Assembly (NCBI GenBank): GCA_903923135.1
Contig: CAIXWN010000253.1
Location: 1-36,026, forward strand
Length of the DNA: 36,026 nucleotides
From: an uncultured Caulobacteraceae bacterium
GTDB lineage: Bacteria; Pseudomonadota; Alphaproteobacteria; Caulobacterales; Caulobacteraceae
Direction of reading: 5' to 3'
Shown: positions 32,860 through 36,026 of the stretch, one piece after another
Layout: each line of letters opens with the position of its first letter
How positions within the stretch are numbered: the first letter of the stretch is position 1
Translations under genes and position numbers: made by a program
The notes under the pieces: generated by a model
Seen by the model: only the letters and a program-made list of their open reading frames with translations
What the model was told of the DNA's origin: nothing
Databases searched by the model: none

Positions 32860-33621
32860 GTGGAACTCTTCGATCTCACCGGCAAGGTCGCCGTGGTCAC
32901 CGGCTCGTCCAAGGGCATCGGCCGCGCCATCGCCGAACGTCTGGCCGAGCACGGCGCGAAGGTGACCATCTCCTCGCGCAAGGCCGGCCCCTGCGAGGAG
33001 ACCGCCGCCGCCATCAACGCCAAAAACCCCGGCGCGGCCATCGCCGTGCCCGCCAACATCTCCTCCAAGGCCGATCTTCAGCGGCTGATGGACGAGACCC
33101 GCGCCGCCTTCGGCAGGATCGACATCCTGGTCTGCAACGCCGCCTCTAACCCCTATTATGGGCCGATGGCCGGCATCAGCGACGAGGCGTTCCGCAAGAT
33201 CCTCGACAACAACATCATCTCCAACCACTGGATGGTTCAGATGGTGGCACCGGAAATGAAGGAACGCCACGACGGGGTGATCATCATCATTTCCTCGGTC
33301 GGCGGCCTGCGCGGCAACGCCGTCATCGGGGCCTATAACATTTCCAAGGCGGCCGACTTCCAGCTTGCCCGCAACCTCGCCCACGAGCTTTCACCCAGCA
33401 ACATCCGCGTCAACTGCATCGCCCCGGGCCTGGTCAAGACCGACTTCGCCCGCGCCCTGTGGGACACCCCGGAAGCCGAGAAGCGCTCCAGCTCGGGCAC
33501 GCCCCTGCGCCGCCTGGGCGAGCCGGATGACATCGCCGGCGCGGCGGTGTTCCTCGCCTCCCGGGCCGGCGCCTGGATGACCGGCCAGGCCATCGTGGTG
33601 GATGGGGGCGCCACCATCTAG
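32860..33621 (+). CDS. Short-chain dehydrogenase/reductase (SDR)
   Basis: 253 residues from a GTG. Classic SDR: TGSSKGIG (residues 14-21, NAD(P) binding), CNAAS in the NNAG position, Ser146 in IISSVGG, Tyr159-x3-Lys163 (YNISK), and PGLVKTDF. Ser38/Arg39 after the second strand (TISSRKAG) suggest NADP preference. It looks like the DHRS4/enoyl-reductase type; the substrate is unclear. It shares strand and close spacing (19 bases) with the MFS gene downstream. Confidence 0.9.
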   Translation: MELFDLTGKVAVVTGSSKGIGRAIAERLAEHGAKVTISSRKAGPCEETAAAINAKNPGAAIAVPANISSKADLQRLMDETRAAFGRIDILVCNAASNPYYGPMAGISDEAFRKILDNNIISNHWMVQMVAPEMKERHDGVIIIISSVGGLRGNAVIGAYNISKAADFQLARNLAHELSPSNIRVNCIAPGLVKTDFARALWDTPEAEKRSSSGTPLRRLGEPDDIAGAAVFLASRAGAWMTGQAIVVDGGATI

Positions 33622-33640
33622 GGGCGCTGACCGGCGCGCC

Positions 33641-35044
33641 GTGACCACCCCTGCCGCCCCGGCCCGCTGGCGGGACCTGCTCTCGCCAGCGCTGGCGCCG
33701 CGGGCGGCCCTCGTCGTGCTGGGCGTCTGGCTCAACGCCGCCGACGCCCTGGTCACCGCCACCATCATGCCCAGCGTCGCCCACGACCTGGGCGGCGCCG
33801 CCTACTACGGCTGGGCGGTAGCCTTCTATCTTACCGGTTCCATCCTCGCCGGCTCCAGCACCGGCCAGCTCTCCCATCGCCTGGGCCTGAGGCCGGCGAT
33901 GATCCTCGCCGCCATGGCCTACGCCGCCGGCTGCGCCCTCAGCGCCGCGTCGCCCACCATCGAGGCCTTCCTGCTCGGCCGCGTCCTCCAGGGCGTCGGC
34001 GCCGGCTGGCTGGTGGGCTTCTGCTATGTGGCCATCGGTGTGGTGTTCCCCGAAGGCCTGTGGGCGCGGATGTTCAGCGCCACGGCCGGGGTCTGGGGCG
34101 TCGCCAGCATCCTGGGGCCTCTGGTCGGCGGGATCTTCGCCTCGGCGGGGTTCTGGCGGGGGGCGTTCTGGATGTTCGCCGCCCAGGGCGGGCTGTTCGC
34201 CGTCGCCTGCCTGGTGCTGCTCCCGGCCGTCCGCGGAGACGACGCCGACGTCCGACCTATGGCCTGGCGCACCCTGGCGGCCCTGGCCGCGGCCATCGTG
34301 GTCATCGCCGCCGCCGACGTCATCGGCGGTGTTGTCGCCCCCACCCTGCTGCTGACCGCGGGTGTCGCCCTGCTGGCGCTGGCCGCGCGCGTCAACGCCT
34401 GGCCCGGCGAGCGGCTGCTGCCGCCCGAGGCGGCCAGCCCCGTCACGGTGGCCGGGGCCGGCTACGCCATGATCTTCGCCATGGAGGTCGCCACCGTGGT
34501 GATCAATGTCTATGAGGCGGCCATCCTGCAGAGCGTCTATCGCGTCTCGCCGCTCATCGCCGGCTACGCCGTCTCTGTAATGGCCGTGGGCTGGACCGGG
34601 GCGGCCTTCCTGGTCAGCGGCCAGCCCGAGCGCCGCCACGGCGCCTTCATCGTCGCCGGCGCGGCGATCATCGTGGCCGGCTGCGGGCTGATGGCTTTAG
34701 CGATCGGCCGCTGGCCGCTCGGCTGGATCGTCGCCGCCGGGGCGATCATCGGCGCGGGGTTCGGTCTCTCCTGGTCGCTGGCCACCGGCCGCATCCTGCG
34801 GGCCCTGCCGCCCGAGGACCGCGCCATCGGCTCGGCCGCCGTCCCCACCACCCAGCTCATCGGCGGGGCCGTCGGGGCCGCCGCGGCCGGGGCCGCGGCC
34901 AATCTGCTCGGCCTGGCCCAGGCCTTCACCCCGGCCCACGCCGCCGCCGCCGGCCCGTGGCTGTTCGGCGCCTTCGTGCCCGTGGCCGCTCTGGGTCTGC
35001 TCGCCTCGGTCAGGCTCGCCCGGGGCCCGGCCCCGCCGCCCTGA
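33641..35044 (+). CDS. MFS transporter, drug-exporter type
   Basis: 467 residues from a GTG at 33641; an open frame starts at 33602 inside the SDR end, but the GTG gives a normal N-terminus. There are 12 or more hydrophobic helices. MFS signature regions: LNAADALVTATIMPSVAHDL (helix 1), GQLSHRLGLRPAMI (loop 2-3 motif A), GRVLQGVGAGWLVG (helix 4) and GVWGVASILGPLVGG (helix 5, motif C, typical of exporters). Substrate unknown. It is convergent with the secreted protein gene 9 bases away. Confidence 0.87.
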   Translation: MTTPAAPARWRDLLSPALAPRAALVVLGVWLNAADALVTATIMPSVAHDLGGAAYYGWAVAFYLTGSILAGSSTGQLSHRLGLRPAMILAAMAYAAGCALSAASPTIEAFLLGRVLQGVGAGWLVGFCYVAIGVVFPEGLWARMFSATAGVWGVASILGPLVGGIFASAGFWRGAFWMFAAQGGLFAVACLVLLPAVRGDDADVRPMAWRTLAALAAAIVVIAAADVIGGVVAPTLLLTAGVALLALAARVNAWPGERLLPPEAASPVTVAGAGYAMIFAMEVATVVINVYEAAILQSVYRVSPLIAGYAVSVMAVGWTGAAFLVSGQPERRHGAFIVAGAAIIVAGCGLMALAIGRWPLGWIVAAGAIIGAGFGLSWSLATGRILRALPPEDRAIGSAAVPTTQLIGGAVGAAAAGAAANLLGLAQAFTPAHAAAAGPWLFGAFVPVAALGLLASVRLARGPAPPP

Positions 35045-35053
35045 GCGCGCCGG

Positions 35054-35680
35054 TCAGGGGCCGACCGTCGGCCCGCCTTCCGACCACCATGAGAAACGCC
35101 CCTTCACCATTGCCTCCTCCTTCAGGGTCACGCTGAAGGTCGCCCGCGTCCCGGCGGTGAGCAGGGCGTCGACCCCGCTGCCGGTGGGGATCAGCACCGG
35201 CGCTCCGTTGACTTGGCCATAGGTCATCTCCCGAGGATCGACCGGCCAGGTCACCTCCAGGGGATCGCCGGGGCCCAGCGGGCGGTCGGTGAAGGCGCAG
35301 AACCCGGGTGGAACGCCCGCCGACGCCGGCTGGCCCGTCTGGTTGAACTGCAGGCGCACCACGTCACGGCTTGGGATCCACGTCATGGTGTTCTGGCTGC
35401 CGACATAGACCCCGAACGACGGGCTCGAGTAGTCATAGTCGATGTCGATGCGCTGGCGGCCGCTGGCCACGCACACCAACACCCCCGACGGCGCCGCCTC
35501 GGAGGGCGCAGGCCCGCCGGACGGCGGCTGCAGACGTCGGAAACCCGGCGTGGGGGCGAAGGGACGCGGGGTGAACACCGGCCGCGCCGGGCCCTGAGCC
35601 TGGATCTGGGCGGCGAGCGGCGTCGCCGCGGCGAGCGCCGCGACGGCGGCGCACAGGGCGAGGACGGTGGGGCGGGTCAT
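35054..35680 (-). CDS. Secreted protein of unknown function
   Basis: 208 residues from the ATG at 35680, with a Sec signal peptide (MTRPTVLALCAAVAALAAAT, cleavage after LAA/Q). The mature protein starts with a Pro-rich linker, then a beta-rich part: VASGRQRIDIDYDYSSPSF, VYVGSQNTMTWIPSRDVVRL, and FSVTLKEEAMVKGRFSWW near the end. Two Cys (VLVCVAS, GFCAFTD) may pair. No family recognised. Confidence 0.7.
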   Translation of the reverse strand: MTRPTVLALCAAVAALAAATPLAAQIQAQGPARPVFTPRPFAPTPGFRRLQPPSGGPAPSEAAPSGVLVCVASGRQRIDIDYDYSSPSFGVYVGSQNTMTWIPSRDVVRLQFNQTGQPASAGVPPGFCAFTDRPLGPGDPLEVTWPVDPREMTYGQVNGAPVLIPTGSGVDALLTAGTRATFSVTLKEEAMVKGRFSWWSEGGPTVGP

Positions 35681-35764
35681 GGCGCGGCTCCTGGGCGGCG
35701 CCCCGGTCGGGGCGGAACGCCGCATCAACCTGCCGCCTCGATCAGGCGGGCGCCTTAACCCTGA

Positions 35765-36026
35765 TCAAACGGGCGGCGGCGGCGCGGTCAGCCGTGTCAG
35801 CATCTGCCGGGCCACGTCCGTGGCCTCGTCCAGATTGGCGTCGGTCGGGTCGAAACCGGCGACGGCCTGCGGCGCCAGGCCCCGCGCGACCAGGACCGGC
35901 GCCATGTGCGCCAGAATCGCCCGCCGCTCGGCATAGTCATAGGCCTTCAGCCCGGCCCCCAGACTGGCCAGCAGGTCGGCCTGCTGCGCCGCCCGCGTCC
36001 GCGCCTCGCCGGTCAGGGCGTCCAGC
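35765..36026 (-). CDS. C-terminal part of an unknown protein, cut by window edge
   Basis: Minus-strand frame open from the right edge to a TGA at 35765-35767; 86 residues visible, reading LDALTGEARTRAAQQADL onward, with a helix-rich sequence (YDYAERRAILAHMAPVLVAR, DEATDVARQMLTRL) and a Pro-rich end. Composition and codon use look coding. No family recognised; the start lies outside the window. Confidence 0.6.
   Translation of the reverse strand, partial: LDALTGEARTRAAQQADLLASLGAGLKAYDYAERRAILAHMAPVLVARGLAPQAVAGFDPTDANLDEATDVARQMLTRLTAPPPPV

Overview
The window is high-GC DNA, densely packed with genes, from an alphaproteobacterium, most likely a member of Caulobacteraceae (Caulobacter, Phenylobacterium or Brevundimonas group). 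The pointers are the gene order sucA-sucB-lpd / xerC-DUF484 / priA, the lysidine-type tRNA-Ile(CAU), an ECF11-type sigma/ChrR pair, and many GTG or TTG starts with 1-4 base overlaps between genes. No insertion sequence, prophage or CRISPR array is visible. The assignment comes from reading the sequence, not from a database search.

Layout. 1-5987 holds the 2-oxoglutarate dehydrogenase operon (sucA cut by the left edge, sucB, lpd), with an FkbM-type methyltransferase gene inserted between sucB and lpd. 5992-9950 carries chromosome maintenance genes: xerC and a DUF484 gene on the minus strand, and primosomal helicase priA on the plus strand. 10015-13840 has a TerC-type membrane protein, an AT-rich regulatory-looking stretch, a secreted CHAP-domain protein, an alpha/beta hydrolase and a double-hotdog thioesterase. 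14012-16396 is a two-gene polyamine unit (ornithine/lysine-type decarboxylase followed by a deoxyhypusine-synthase-like enzyme). 16627-19250 is a PhnCDE-type ABC importer without C-P lyase genes.

19247-27167 is the most interesting part: a membrane-stress locus built around an ECF sigma factor (RpoE) and its zinc-binding anti-sigma factor ChrR. Two back-to-back promoter-like sequences with the same pattern (TGATCC, 18 bases, TAGA) sit between the divergent arms. The right arm reads rpoE-chrR-hydrolase-CFA-like methylase-DUF2177. The left arm reads FAD desaturase/amine-oxidase-like protein-DUF1365-metallophosphoesterase-glycosyltransferase. By comparison with the singlet-oxygen response of Rhodobacter sphaeroides, the locus probably remodels membrane lipids, possibly making methylated or furan fatty acids, when singlet oxygen or peroxides are sensed.

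27164-36026 is a mixed housekeeping region: free methionine-(R)-sulfoxide reductase, a possible phasin-like small protein with a TGC-rich palindromic operator, small hypothetical proteins, a MAPEG protein, tRNA-Ile(CAU), a lipoprotein, a CPBP protease-like protein overlapping a Rieske oxygenase, an SDR, an MFS transporter, two secreted proteins of unknown role and a truncated gene at the right edge.
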